This document shows, piece by piece, positions 16,671 through 26,160 of a stretch of 64,000 nucleotides of DNA. Both the position numbers and the translations under genes were made by a program. Every line of letters starts with the position of its first letter. Position 1 is the first letter of the stretch. The stretch spans positions 1 to 64,000 of the forward strand of contig JAWWPY010000024.1 of NCBI GenBank assembly GCA_033854735.1, in the 5' to 3' direction. Source of the stretch: JAWWPY01 sp033854735. Its GTDB lineage: Bacteria; Actinomycetota; Actinomycetes; Streptosporangiales; Streptosporangiaceae. The notes under the pieces are model-generated. The model worked only from the letters and a program-made list of their open reading frames with translations. It ran no database searches and was not told where the DNA came from.

Positions 16671-17231
16671 ATGACTGAGGTTGCCACGGGGACGATTCAC
16701 CACATCGAACTGTGGGTGCCCGACCTGACCCGCGCCGAGGCCAGCTGGGGATGGCTGCTCGGCGCTCTCGGTTATGAGCTCTTCCAGCAGTGGCCGGAAG
16801 GACAGAGCTGGCGGGCTGGTGGCACCTACATCGTCCTTGAGCAGTCTCCGGCCCGCAGCGCGTTCCGGCACGATCGGCTCCGCCCCGGCCTCAACCACCT
16901 CGCCTTCCACGTCGCCACCAGTGACGGCATGCAGGACCTGGTGGCCCATGCGCTCGATCACGGCTGGCGGCTCATGTTCATTGACCGCCACCCTTACGCG
17001 GGCGGTGACCAGCACTTCGCCGCCTACCTGGAGGACCAGGACGGCTACGAGGTCGAGCTCGTCGCCCCGGCGCCTGGGGTGTTATCTGCGGTCATGACCG
17101 CAGATAACACCCTCAGCGCGGGTCAGCCCGACATCAGTGCCGCTGACAGCCGGAGGTCGCGTGACGACCTGCCCACCTCGACGGTGAAGGTGCCACGTGG
17201 CCAGGTCCAGCCTCCGGCCTCGCAGTTGTAG
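16671..17231 (+). CDS. VOC-family (glyoxalase/bleomycin-resistance-like) protein
   Basis: Single VOC metal-binding domain in the first 135 residues: TIHHIELWVPDL at the start, GLNHLAFHV in the middle and GYEVELVAP at the end supply the usual His/Glu ligands. Function could be a small lyase, dioxygenase-like or binding protein. I prefer the ATG at 16671; a GTG at 16653 adds six residues. The frame then continues another 45 codons through a 36-bp palindrome and into the 3' end of the convergent GH3 gene (109-base overlap), giving a tail with no family similarity; the tail may reflect a lost stop codon. Confidence 0.78.
   Translation: MTEVATGTIHHIELWVPDLTRAEASWGWLLGALGYELFQQWPEGQSWRAGGTYIVLEQSPARSAFRHDRLRPGLNHLAFHVATSDGMQDLVAHALDHGWRLMFIDRHPYAGGDQHFAAYLEDQDGYEVELVAPAPGVLSAVMTADNTLSAGQPDISAADSRRSRDDLPTSTVKVPRGQVQPPASQL
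17077..17112. terminator. 36-bp perfect palindrome, probable bidirectional terminator
   Basis: Two 18-base arms with no mismatch and no loop, centred on TCATGA between 17094 and 17095. It lies where the VOC gene and the GH3 gene converge, so a factor-independent hairpin terminator for both is the simplest reading, although there is no T tract. It sits inside the VOC reading frame but just outside the GH3 stop codon (17123). Confidence 0.65.
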
Positions 17232-19681
17232 GCCGCGAAGACCCGGGCCGGCACCCGGAGCGCCACCTCCACCGTCTCGCCGGGCGCGGCCGCCGCCGAG
17301 CCGAACGCGCCGAGCACGCGGACCGGACGTCCGAGGCCCGGCGCACCGGCCACGTACACCTGGACGACCTCGCGTCCCGGCCGCGACCCGGTGTTGCGGA
17401 CGCTGACCTGCAGGCGAAAATCCTCACCTGGCGGCAGGCCGGTCAGGTCAGCGGAGAGGGACTCATAGACCCAGCTGGTGTAGCCGAGCCCATGACCGAA
17501 CGGGAAATGTGGGGTGGTTCCCGCCGCGTCATAGCCCCGGTATCCGACGAGCAGGCCCTCGTGGTAACCGAGCTGCCCGTCGTGCGGCACGGCGTGCAGG
17601 ACAGGGCAGTCGGCCTCGTCCGCCGGTATGGTCACCGGCAGCCTGCCGCCCGGCTCGGCCTGGCCGAGCAGGACATCGGCGAGAGCCTCGCCCATGGCCT
17701 GGCCAGGCAGCCAAGCGTAGATCACGGCCGCGGCCTGGTCCGCCCAGGGCAGGAGCACCGGCATACCGGAGTTCACCACGACCACAGTCCTGGCGTTGAC
17801 GGCGCTGACCCGCTGGACCAGCTCGTCCTGCCGGCCGGGCAGAGACAGGGTGTCCCGGTCGAATCCCTCACTCTCTGTCGTCTCGGTCGAGCCGACCACC
17901 ACCACCGCGACGTCCGCGGCGGCCGCCGCGTGGACCGCCTCTTTCAGCATGGTCTCCTCATCGGGGGAGGCCACGATGCCGAGCCGGATCGCGAGTGGTC
18001 CGGCCGTGCCCGATCCGGGATGGAAGTCGAGCCTGACCGCGGCCTCCTGCCCGGCGTCCAGCAGGATCGTGCCCCTGACCTCGCCCGGGCGGGTCATGGT
18101 CTCCACCGGATCCGCCGGGACGGGAGTCTCCCCGTCGGCGACGACGGCGCCGTCCACCGTCAGCGTCAGCCGCCCGACCCCGGCCGCGCCGATCGCATGC
18201 GGCCCGGCCGTGTCGGCGCGGAACATGGTGAGCAGCGAGATGCTGCCGCTCTCACCCCAGCCCACGCCCGGCGGCAGCCCCTCGCCCCACCAGGCGCACA
18301 GCGTCGAGTTCCGGTGCTCGGCCGCGAGCAGTGTGCCATCGGCCGAACGGAACTCCAGCCGGACGCCCGGCTCACCGGTGGCCGGATCACTGACCGACCC
18401 GGCCACCGGTTCGGGCACGGTCGCCCAGGTCTGGCAGCCCGGCGTCACGGTGACCGAGGCCAGGCCGGCCATGGCCTGCCGTAGCGCATCGGCGGGCGTG
18501 GATACGGTGACCGGGATCACGCCTGCGCTGCCGCCGCCCTGGATGACCGGGTGAACAGCGTTAGGGCCGATCAGGGCGACCCGGCTGATGCTGGCCGGGT
18601 CTATGGGCAGCGCGTCGCGGGAGTTGCTGAGCAGGACGAACGAGGCCGCAGCCGCCCGCCGCAGCAGCCGGGGATCGGTAAGCAGTGGCCCGGATGTGGC
18701 CAGATGCCCGTCGATCGCCGGGTCGGGCCCGGATGAGGCCAGATGGCCGTCGATCGCCGGGTCGGGCCCGGATGGGCTGGCCCCGGCGGGGCCTGGTTCG
18801 CTGAGCGCGCCCAGTTTGCGGGCGACGCGCACGAGGCGCAGCACCTTGTCATCGATCACCGCCTCGGCGATCGCACCTTCCTGGACCGCACGGACCAGTG
18901 CGTCGCCCCAGGGGCCGTCCGGTCCGGGCATGGCCAGGTCGAGCCCCGCCATCGCGGCGGGCACCGTGCTGCGGGCCGCGTCCCAGTCGGAGACGACAAC
19001 CCCGGTGAAGCCCCATTCGCCCTTGAGGACATCCTGCAGCAGCCCGGCGTGTTCGGTCATCCGGCTGCCGTTGACAGCGTTGTACGCCGCCATGACCAGT
19101 GCGGTGTCCGCCTCGCGGACGCAGGCCTCAAAGGGGATCAGGTACAGCTCGCGGAGCACGTGCTCGGCAATCCGGGCGTCATAGCTCCAGCGCTGGGTCT
19201 CCGAATCGTTGCCGACGTAGTGCTTGACCGTCGCCGCGACGCCGGCCGACTGGACGCCCCGCACGTACGCGACAGCGATCTGGGCCGCCAGCCGGGGATC
19301 CTCCGAGAAGCACTCGAAGCCCCTGCCGCCGAGCGGCGTGCGCATCAGGTTGATGGTGGGAGCCAGCAGGATGTCGACCCCCTTGCTCCGGGCTTCGGCG
19401 CCCAGCGCGGCGGCGAGCTCGAGCACGAGCTCGCTGTCCCAGGTGGCGCCCAGCGCGGAAGGGCAGGGCAGGCTGGCGGATGGGTTGCGGTCATCGAGGG
19501 TGATGCCCCGCACCCCGGCCGGGCCGTCCGATGTGATCATCGGGCGGAGCCCGAGGGGGCCGGAGCCGTGTGTTCGCCAGCTGTCCGCGCCGGTCAGCAG
19601 GCGCACTTTCTCCTCAACGGAGAGGGCAGCGATCCGGTTGCCCTCCTCCGTGGTCTCAGTACTGGTGGAACCCGCCGTCAT
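17123..19681 (-). CDS. Glycoside hydrolase family 3 beta-glycosidase with PA14 insert
   Basis: Exo-acting beta-glucosidase-type enzyme (about 852 residues), probably cytoplasmic since no signal peptide is seen. The N-terminal barrel has KHYVGNDSETQRW and the nucleophile Asp in VVVSDWDA; the acid/base Glu is in the ETTESEGFDRDTLSLPG segment of the second domain. A PA14-like insert (about residues 410-560) and a C-terminal fibronectin-III-like domain give the bgxA/KdgF-type layout. I chose the ATG at 19681, preceded by AGGGGG; the frame extends to 19759. A 13-residue duplication (GPDPAIDGHLA...) interrupts the linker. Last gene of the LacI-controlled operon; acts on the imported sugar. Confidence 0.92.
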   Translation of the reverse strand: MTAGSTSTETTEEGNRIAALSVEEKVRLLTGADSWRTHGSGPLGLRPMITSDGPAGVRGITLDDRNPSASLPCPSALGATWDSELVLELAAALGAEARSKGVDILLAPTINLMRTPLGGRGFECFSEDPRLAAQIAVAYVRGVQSAGVAATVKHYVGNDSETQRWSYDARIAEHVLRELYLIPFEACVREADTALVMAAYNAVNGSRMTEHAGLLQDVLKGEWGFTGVVVSDWDAARSTVPAAMAGLDLAMPGPDGPWGDALVRAVQEGAIAEAVIDDKVLRLVRVARKLGALSEPGPAGASPSGPDPAIDGHLASSGPDPAIDGHLATSGPLLTDPRLLRRAAAASFVLLSNSRDALPIDPASISRVALIGPNAVHPVIQGGGSAGVIPVTVSTPADALRQAMAGLASVTVTPGCQTWATVPEPVAGSVSDPATGEPGVRLEFRSADGTLLAAEHRNSTLCAWWGEGLPPGVGWGESGSISLLTMFRADTAGPHAIGAAGVGRLTLTVDGAVVADGETPVPADPVETMTRPGEVRGTILLDAGQEAAVRLDFHPGSGTAGPLAIRLGIVASPDEETMLKEAVHAAAAADVAVVVVGSTETTESEGFDRDTLSLPGRQDELVQRVSAVNARTVVVVNSGMPVLLPWADQAAAVIYAWLPGQAMGEALADVLLGQAEPGGRLPVTIPADEADCPVLHAVPHDGQLGYHEGLLVGYRGYDAAGTTPHFPFGHGLGYTSWVYESLSADLTGLPPGEDFRLQVSVRNTGSRPGREVVQVYVAGAPGLGRPVRVLGAFGSAAAAPGETVEVALRVPARVFAAYNCEAGGWTWPRGTFTVEVGRSSRDLRLSAALMSG
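18691..18768. repeat. 39-bp tandem duplication inside the GH3 gene
   Basis: Two adjacent 39-base copies (18691-18729 and 18730-18768) differ at two positions and are followed by a partial third. They encode two consecutive 13-residue units containing GPDPAIDGHLA in the linker between the barrel and the second domain. In-frame, so tolerated; probably recent slippage. Confidence 0.85.
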
Positions 19682-19810
19682 CGGGGGCCCCCTGGGGTCT
19701 GGGGGTGCGGGCGACGACCCGCCCGGCCGGAGAACCGGCCGGGCGGGACCCACCCGCACGAGTGGGTTGTCATATCGCTGAGGTTGTCCTTCCGCCCGGA
19801 TCTGCCCCGG

Positions 19811-21505
19811 TCAGGAGACTGCCTTGAGCTGAAGGATCGTGTATTCCAGGTACGGCGAGTTGGGACCTGGGTCCATGTAGGCGTTGCTGGGCGACGGCCA
19901 GCCGGTGTAGTGCCTGGTCGAGAACTCCGCCCAGGCCGCGCCGTACAGCAGCGGGGCGACCGGGACCTGCGTCGACATGATGGTCTCGATCTTGGTGACC
20001 GCCGCCGCCTGGGTCGCGTTGTCGCTGGTGCCGGCGTACTGGGCGAGTGCCGCCTGCACCTGCGGGTTGGAGTAGCGGCCGTAGTTGGCCCCGGCCGGCT
20101 TGCCGACCGCCGCGGTCAGCGCGCTGTCGATCTCGTTGTCGTAGATGAAGTACGGCGTGGGGCCCTGTGCGCTCCAGTGGATGGCGGTGTCGAAGGTGCC
20201 GTTGGCCACATCGGCGTTCCACACGTTCGGGTCACCGTCGCCCTTGACCGTCACGTTGAAGCCGAGCGCGTTGAGCTGGCGGGTGATCAGCTGGGCGTCC
20301 AGGTAGTAGTCGCTGTAGGGGATCGGGTCTTCGATCGAGAAGGTGATCTGCTTCCCGGCCTTCGTCCACTTACCGCCCGTCTTGGCCCATCCGTCAGCCG
20401 TCAGGATCGAGCTGACCTTGGCCGCGTCACCGGTGCCCGGCAGGTCGTTGGCGAGCGAAGAACTCAGGAATGTGCTGTCCCGGGGGAGCAGCAGGCCGCT
20501 CGATGAGGTCGCCGGTGCCTCGTTGCCGGCCTCGCCCTGGGCGGAGAGCTGGTCGCGGTTGATGCCCAAGCTGACCGCCTGCCGGACCGCGGCGTCGTTC
20601 ATCGGCGCCTTGGTGACGTTGAACCAGAGGCTCACGACGTTGTTGGCGCTGAGGTACGGGGCGGTAGGCGTCCAGGTGTGGTTGTCCGGGCTCTTGGCCA
20701 GGTAATTCGCCTTGATGCCGGGGATCTGGTTGCCTGCCCAGTCAATCGCCCCGCTGGCGACCGGCGGGACCAGGTTGGCGTTCGAGGTGTACGAAGGGAA
20801 GTCGACTTCCGGCACGTGCAGCTTGCTCTTGTCCCAGAAGTACGGGTTCTGCTTCATGCTGAAGCCCTGCGGGCTGAACTTGTCGAGCATGAACGGGCCG
20901 GTGCCGACCGGGCTGGGGTCGGCGAACTTCGTCGGATCCCCCACGGACGACCAGATGTGCTGGGGGAGGATGTTGACCTGCCCGATGAGGAACAGGTTCG
21001 CGTACTGGGGCGCGCTGAAGTTGAGCGTTACCGAGCTGCCGGATGAGGTGGCACTGGTCGGTAGCGGCGTGCCCACGATATTGAGCGACGGGTTCTTGAT
21101 GAACAGGTTGAACGTGTACGCGACATCGGTGGCGCTGAACGCTTTGCCGTCATTCCACTTCACGCCCTGCCGGATGGTCATGCCCAGCGTTTTGCCGCCG
21201 TTCGACCAGGTGTAGCCGGTCGCCAGCATGGGGACCGGGGCCTCGGTCGAGTTCAGCGTGTTAAAGATGAAAAGCGGCTCGTTGTACAGGCCAACCGCGT
21301 GCGTCACATAACCGGTGGAGGTCGCCGAATACGGGCTGAAGGTGTCGGTCATCGGGGAGAGCGAGGTGCTCTCGACGACCAGGGTCTTACCTGTGCTGGC
21401 GGCCGGGGAACTGCCGCCGGATGAATTGCTCTTCGAGCTGCAGGCGGCGATCCCCATGGCGAGGACGCCTGCCACAGCCACGCTCTTCAGGACTGTGCGT
21501 CTCAT
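19811..21505 (-). CDS. Family-5 extracellular solute-binding lipoprotein
   Basis: ABC-importer binding protein of about 564 residues. The signal peptide ends in a lipobox (MGIAAC at residues 17-22), so the mature protein is lipid-anchored. The body follows the SBP_bac_5 pattern: TGYTWSNGGKTLGMTIRQGVKWNDGKAFSATD is split here as the hallmark KWNDGKAFSATDVAYTF, plus VGTGPFMLDKFSP. Family 5 is named for peptides, but it also includes cello- and xylo-oligosaccharide binders. Placement between Opp-type transporter genes and a GH3 enzyme under a LacI repressor argues for an oligosaccharide ligand. GGAG lies nine bases before the ATG. Confidence 0.9.
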   Translation of the reverse strand: MRRTVLKSVAVAGVLAMGIAACSSKSNSSGGSSPAASTGKTLVVESTSLSPMTDTFSPYSATSTGYVTHAVGLYNEPLFIFNTLNSTEAPVPMLATGYTWSNGGKTLGMTIRQGVKWNDGKAFSATDVAYTFNLFIKNPSLNIVGTPLPTSATSSGSSVTLNFSAPQYANLFLIGQVNILPQHIWSSVGDPTKFADPSPVGTGPFMLDKFSPQGFSMKQNPYFWDKSKLHVPEVDFPSYTSNANLVPPVASGAIDWAGNQIPGIKANYLAKSPDNHTWTPTAPYLSANNVVSLWFNVTKAPMNDAAVRQAVSLGINRDQLSAQGEAGNEAPATSSSGLLLPRDSTFLSSSLANDLPGTGDAAKVSSILTADGWAKTGGKWTKAGKQITFSIEDPIPYSDYYLDAQLITRQLNALGFNVTVKGDGDPNVWNADVANGTFDTAIHWSAQGPTPYFIYDNEIDSALTAAVGKPAGANYGRYSNPQVQAALAQYAGTSDNATQAAAVTKIETIMSTQVPVAPLLYGAAWAEFSTRHYTGWPSPSNAYMDPGPNSPYLEYTILQLKAVS

Positions 21506-21683
21506 TGCTTTAAACTCCGTAATGCCCGGCCGGCTCGTCGCCGGCCTGTTGTTAAGGACCGTGTCGGGGTCTTGATGTCAGTGGGGCGGTCTGCGGGTTG
21601 GCCGGGCGCTGCCCCTGCGCGTGGCCGCAGTTGTGTTCCGTCAGGGACTCAGGGCGGTATCCGCGACGTGGCAGCCCGGTTCA

Positions 21684-22832
21684 TCACGTCTCCTCTCCCG
21701 GGTCAGATGCCGTTGTAGAAGGCGTCGGCGGGCGGTCATCCGCCCGCCCTGCCAGTGGCCGGGCCTGTTCGGTGTCCAGGCCTTGGGCGTGTAGCCAGCA
21801 GGCACTGAGGTGACCGGAGGCCACCTCAAAGGCCGGCGGGGTGCGCTGGGCGCAGACCGCCATCGCATGCGGGCATCGCGGGTGAAAGCGGCAGCCGCTC
21901 GGTGGCGATACCAGGCTCGGCGGTGAGCCCCGCCCCTGGAGCGAGGGCGGTTCGGCCCGGTCAGGGTCGGGCGCCGCGCTGAGCAGGAGCTGGGTGTAGG
22001 GGTGGGCCGGCTCGTCAGTCAGTGACCGGGCCGGCCCGGACTCGACCACCTGGCCCGCGTACATGACCATGATGTCGTCGGCCAGGTAGCGGGCGGAGGC
22101 GATGTCATGGGTGATGTAGAGGATCGCAAGCCCGTCCCGCTCACGCAGGTCACCCAGGAGATTGAGGATGCCGAGCCGGATCGAGACGTCGAGCATGGAG
22201 ACCGGCTCATCGGCGAGCAGGATCCGGGGCTGGACCGCCAGCGCGCGGGCGATGGCCACGCGCTGCCGCTGCCCGCCGGACAGTTCGTGCGGGTACTTGC
22301 GGAGGAACTGGTCCGCCGGGCTGAGCGAGACCCGTTCGAGCAGGCCCGCAACGGTGTCGTCCAGGCTGCCCGCGGCGCGGCCAAGGTTGTGCACGATGAG
22401 CGGCCGGGCGAGGTGATACCGCACGTCGTGCACGGGATTGAGCGACGAGAACGGGTCCTGGAGCACCATCTGCACGAGCCGGGTGTAGTCCCGCCTGCCC
22501 CGGTTGGAGGCCGGCACCTTGGTGCCGCCGAGCAGGAGCGTGCCCGAGGTGGGTTTGATCAGTCGGGCGAGCATCCGGGCCAGCGTGGATTTACCGGAAC
22601 CGCTCTCACCCACAACGGCCGTGATGTGCGACTCGGGCAGTGACAGCGAGACGTCTTCGACCGCGTGCACCACCGGGCCGCCTGGTTCGCGGCCGGCCGG
22701 CCGGCCGCGAACCAGGCGGCGGCCCTTGGCCAGGACGGCCTGGTGCGTCGGGAAGTGCTTGGTCAGGCCGCGCGCTTCGAGCAGCGTCGCGCCGGTGGCG
22801 GCCGGCGGGGAGGCGGTGTCGAGGTCGGTCAT
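21684..22832 (-). CDS. Opp/Dpp-type ABC importer ATP-binding protein (F subunit)
   Basis: Second nucleotide-binding subunit of the importer, about 382 residues. Walker A GESGSGKSTLA, signature LSGGQRQRVAIARAL, Walker B ILLADEPVSMLD, and the C-terminal oligopeptide-transporter extension with Cys residues (CRFHPRCPHAMAVC) that in this family can hold an iron-sulfur cluster. The start is the ATG at 22832, which overlaps the D-subunit stop by ATGA; the frame is open to 23105 but the extra part is antisense-like. A 25-residue Arg-rich insert (KGRRLVRGRPAGREPGG) sits before the Walker A. Confidence 0.92.
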   Translation of the reverse strand: MTDLDTASPPAATGATLLEARGLTKHFPTHQAVLAKGRRLVRGRPAGREPGGPVVHAVEDVSLSLPESHITAVVGESGSGKSTLARMLARLIKPTSGTLLLGGTKVPASNRGRRDYTRLVQMVLQDPFSSLNPVHDVRYHLARPLIVHNLGRAAGSLDDTVAGLLERVSLSPADQFLRKYPHELSGGQRQRVAIARALAVQPRILLADEPVSMLDVSIRLGILNLLGDLRERDGLAILYITHDIASARYLADDIMVMYAGQVVESGPARSLTDEPAHPYTQLLLSAAPDPDRAEPPSLQGRGSPPSLVSPPSGCRFHPRCPHAMAVCAQRTPPAFEVASGHLSACWLHAQGLDTEQARPLAGRADDRPPTPSTTASDPGEET

Positions 22833-24034
22833 GGCTCGCTCCGGAGCTTCCGGGTGGTCGTATTCGCGGCTGTGGGCACCGGCCCGGGCGCGGGCTCGAA
22901 GCTCACGCCCGGGCTGGTGGCTGGTGGCTGGCCGGCGGGATCCGCACCCCGCTCCGGCGCGGACAGCGCGGGAGGCGGGGGCTGGGACCCGTCCTGCAGC
23001 CAGCAAGCTGCGGCACGCCCGCGGCTGCCGTCCAGTTGGAGCAGCGGCGGCGTGTCGGTGACGCACCGGTCCATGACGTAGGAGCAGCGCGGGTGGAAGG
23101 AGCACCCGGTCGGCGGTTGCCGGAGGTCAGGAGGGGAGCCGGGAATGCCGGTCATGTGCCGGTGTGGCCCGTGCAAGGCGGGGAAGGAGCTGAGCAGCCC
23201 CAGGGTGTACGGGTGCCGGGGGGCACGGAACAGGGCCGTCGCGGCCGCTCGCTCGACCAGCCGGCCTGCGTACATCACAGCGATCGAGTCGGCGATCTCG
23301 ATCAGCAGGGAGAGGTCGTGCGTGATGAACAGGACCGCGAAGCCGAGCCGTTTGCGCAGCTCCATGAGCTCTTCGAGGATCTCCCGCTGGGTGACCACGT
23401 CGAGCGCCGTAGTGGGCTCATCCATGATGACGATGTGCGGCCGCAGCGCCAGGGCCATGGCGATCATCACCCGCTGCCGCATGCCGCCGGACAGTTCGTG
23501 CGGGTAGCTGCCCAGCCGGTCGGCGGTGATACCCACCATGTCGAGGAGCTCAGCGGCCCGTGTCCGCCGGGTGGCCCTGCTCATGGTCGGCTGGTGCGCC
23601 CTGAGCACGTCAGTGAGCTGGGAACCGATCGAGAGCACCGGGTTGAGCGCGTTCATGGCGCTCTGCATGACGACGGAGATCTGCGACCAGCGGAGCACCC
23701 GCAGCTCGTCCTCCCCGGCGGCGAGCAGGTCCACGGTGTGTCCCTGGTCGGTGTGATAGCGGACATCGCCCCCGGTGATCAGGCCGGGCGGGCGGAGCAG
23801 CCTGGTGATCGCATAGGCCAGCGTTGACTTTCCACTGCCGCTCTCCCCGGCCAGGCCGAGCACCTCGCCGCGGCGCAGCACCAGGTCGGTGTCCAGCACC
23901 GCGTGGACAGCCTGCGACCCCACACCGTAGTCCGCGCACAATCCGCTGACCTCGAGTAGTGGCTCGCCCAGGGCTGGCCCACCGGCCCGAGCCGGGATCC
24001 TGGTCACAGCGTCCCTGTCCCGACCCGCCATCAC
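22829..24034 (-). CDS. Opp/Dpp-type ABC importer ATP-binding protein (D subunit)
   Basis: First nucleotide-binding subunit, 401 residues. Walker A GESGSGKSTLAYA, signature LSGGMRQRVMIAMAL, Walker B IVIMDEPTTALDVV and the C-terminal Cys-rich extension CSFHPRCSYVMDRC. A GTG at 24034 overlaps the permease stop (GTGA) and is followed directly by an ATG at 24031; either may be used. The stop overlaps the F-subunit start. The last 50 residues are Pro/Ala-rich and longer than usual. Confidence 0.92.
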   Translation of the reverse strand: MMAGRDRDAVTRIPARAGGPALGEPLLEVSGLCADYGVGSQAVHAVLDTDLVLRRGEVLGLAGESGSGKSTLAYAITRLLRPPGLITGGDVRYHTDQGHTVDLLAAGEDELRVLRWSQISVVMQSAMNALNPVLSIGSQLTDVLRAHQPTMSRATRRTRAAELLDMVGITADRLGSYPHELSGGMRQRVMIAMALALRPHIVIMDEPTTALDVVTQREILEELMELRKRLGFAVLFITHDLSLLIEIADSIAVMYAGRLVERAAATALFRAPRHPYTLGLLSSFPALHGPHRHMTGIPGSPPDLRQPPTGCSFHPRCSYVMDRCVTDTPPLLQLDGSRGRAAACWLQDGSQPPPPALSAPERGADPAGQPPATSPGVSFEPAPGPVPTAANTTTRKLRSEP

Positions 24035-25161
24035 CGTCGGCCCCTTCCACGGATTCCCCAGTGCCTGGCCGCCGGGATCGTGCCGGTCTGGGCGGCTTCG
24101 CCGGGCGGCTGGCCTCCTGTCCCCGCGCTGCCGTTCGCTGCCCCGGGCGGCCGGATGACCGGCGTCAGGCCGAGCACGAATCGCCGGGGCGGGGCCAGCG
24201 TCCGCTCCCGCTTGGCCTGCCGCCTGGACAGCCCCGCCACCCGCAGCCGCGGGTTGATGAACTCATCGATCCCGAAGTTGAGCAGGGCCAGCGAGGTGCC
24301 CAGCAGGGCCACGGCGAGCCCGGGCGGTATGTACCACCACCAGTAACCGCTCAGCTCGGCGTTCGAGACCTGGGCGAAGAAGAACATCGCGCCCCAGCTC
24401 CAGTGGTTGGGGTTGACCAGGCCGAGGAAGGCCAGCGCGGTGTAGGTGCCGACCCCGTACAGCACCGTGAACAGGAAGGACGACGCGATGATGGGGATCA
24501 GGTTCGGCATGATCTCGAAGCTGATGATCCGCCAGCCGCGTTCGCCGATGAGCCGGGCCGATTCCACGTAGTCGCGGTTGCGCAGGGAGAGGGTCTGCGC
24601 CCGGAGCACCCGGGCGCCCCACGCCCAGCCGGTGATCGCGATGATCGCCCCGATCAGCACGTCGTCGCTGCCGCCGGACGACGGCAGGAACCCGAAGATG
24701 ACGATCAGCAACGGCAGGGCCGGCATGACCAGGAAGAAGTTGGCCAGCATGGAGAGCAGGTCGTCGGTCCGCCCGGCCGCGAAGCCCGCCGTGACGCCGA
24801 TCAGCACCGAGAGGGCGGTCGCCAGCAGCCCGGCCACGAAGGCGACCAGGACCGTGCTCCGCCCACCCGCCAGAAGCTGGGAGAACACGTCCTGCTGCTG
24901 CTGGGTGGTGCCCAGCCAGTGCGCGGCGGACGGGGCGAGCGGCAGGGAACCCGTGGTGGAGGCGCTGGCGGACGGATTCTGGGGCGCGAGCGTGGGGCCG
25001 AGCACGGCCACGAGCAGGAAGAAGGCGAGCATCCCCAGTCCGGCGAGGATCTTCGGCGACCTGGGCAGCTGCACGCGGCGGCCCCGGCGGGGGACGCTCG
25101 CGGTGACCACTGGCCCGGGAATGGGGGATCCGCCCAGATCTTCGGTCAAGCCGACGGCCAT
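24031..25161 (-). CDS. Opp/Dpp-type ABC importer permease (C subunit)
   Basis: Inner-membrane permease of about 376 residues. The N-terminal helix follows a basic leader, and the core has the binding-protein-dependent permease loop (EAA-like) at VLRAQTLSLRNRDYVESARLIGERGW, quoted here by its key part RDYVESARLIG, which contacts the ATPase. Six membrane segments. Starts three bases after the B-subunit stop. The C-terminal 45 residues are low-complexity. Confidence 0.91.
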   Translation of the reverse strand: MAVGLTEDLGGSPIPGPVVTASVPRRGRRVQLPRSPKILAGLGMLAFFLLVAVLGPTLAPQNPSASASTTGSLPLAPSAAHWLGTTQQQQDVFSQLLAGGRSTVLVAFVAGLLATALSVLIGVTAGFAAGRTDDLLSMLANFFLVMPALPLLIVIFGFLPSSGGSDDVLIGAIIAITGWAWGARVLRAQTLSLRNRDYVESARLIGERGWRIISFEIMPNLIPIIASSFLFTVLYGVGTYTALAFLGLVNPNHWSWGAMFFFAQVSNAELSGYWWWYIPPGLAVALLGTSLALLNFGIDEFINPRLRVAGLSRRQAKRERTLAPPRRFVLGLTPVIRPPGAANGSAGTGGQPPGEAAQTGTIPAARHWGIRGRGRR

Positions 25162-25164
25162 CGC

Positions 25165-26148
25165 TCAGGCCTCCTGACGCACGCGGGGGTCGAGGAACAC
25201 GTAGACGAAATCGGCAGCCAGGTTCGCCGCGAGAACGGCCAGCGTGATGATCAGGAAGATGCCCTGGAGCAGCTGGAAGTCGCTTTCCTGGACGGCGGTC
25301 AGCATGAGGAAGCCAAGCCCCGGATAGCTGAATACGAACTCGGTGAGCAGGGCCCCGGAGACAATGAAGCCGATGGCCAGCGAGAAACTCGACACGCTGG
25401 GCAGGATCGCGTTGCGCGCCGCGTACCAGACCACCCGCCGCTTGGCCAGGCCCTTGGCCTGCGCGATGAGGACGTAGTCCTCGTCCATCGTGGTGATCAT
25501 CACGTTCCGCATGCCGACGATCCAGCCGGCCGCCGAGGCGACCACGATGGTCAGGGCGGGCAGCACCGCGTGGTCGAGCACGTCCGAGATGTAGGGCCAG
25601 TTGAAGGCCGGGAAGTCGAGCTGACCGTAGGCCCGGCTGCTCGGGAACCAGCCCAGCTTGGTGGCGAACAGGTCGATGGCGAGGAAGGCGAGGAAGAAAT
25701 ACGGTGCCGCCTGGAAGAACGTGGTGGCCGGCAGCAGGCTGTCCAGCCAGGTTCCGCGCCGCCAGGCGATGAGGATGCCGAGCAGCGTGCCGAGCGCGAA
25801 GCTCAGCACCGTGGCCGTGCCGACCAGGCCAAGTGTCCAGGGCAGCGCGCCGCGGATCACGGTGGTCACCGGCTGCTCGCCGTTACTGGTGGAGATCCCG
25901 AAGTTGCCGTGCAGGACGGTCCACCAGAAGTGGGTGTACTGGCCCCACAGGCCGACCGGGGTCCCGGCCCCGCCGAACTGCAGCTCGAGCGCCTGGCGGG
26001 TGGCCTTGGTAACGACCACGCCCTGCATTTTGGCCAGGACCGCGTCCACCGGGTTGCCCGGCATGACCCGGGGGATGAAGAAGTCCACGGTGACCGCGGC
26101 TATGGCGGTCAGGATGTAGAAGCCGATCCTGCGGGCGATCACGCGCAT
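25165..26148 (-). CDS. Opp/Dpp-type ABC importer permease (B subunit)
   Basis: Permease of 327 residues with the standard DppB layout: MRVIARRIGFYILTAIAAV at the N-terminus, the large periplasmic loop, then six membrane helices and the coupling loop EDYVLIAQAKGLAKRRV. First transport gene of the operon after the LacI regulator (12-base gap), indicating co-transcription. Substrate inferred from context as a beta-linked oligosaccharide. Confidence 0.92.
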   Translation of the reverse strand: MRVIARRIGFYILTAIAAVTVDFFIPRVMPGNPVDAVLAKMQGVVVTKATRQALELQFGGAGTPVGLWGQYTHFWWTVLHGNFGISTSNGEQPVTTVIRGALPWTLGLVGTATVLSFALGTLLGILIAWRRGTWLDSLLPATTFFQAAPYFFLAFLAIDLFATKLGWFPSSRAYGQLDFPAFNWPYISDVLDHAVLPALTIVVASAAGWIVGMRNVMITTMDEDYVLIAQAKGLAKRRVVWYAARNAILPSVSSFSLAIGFIVSGALLTEFVFSYPGLGFLMLTAVQESDFQLLQGIFLIITLAVLAANLAADFVYVFLDPRVRQEA

Positions 26149-26160
26149 GGCTGCCGTCCT

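Noticed and set aside
18743..20506. 587-codon plus-strand frame across the GH3 and binding-protein genes
   Set aside because: Antisense to two real genes, no domains, no start signals.
19811..26148. Peptide importer annotation for the Opp-type genes
   Set aside because: Family names suggest peptides, but the LacI regulator and the GH3 enzyme in the same operon point to sugar uptake; kept as sugar-type with caution.
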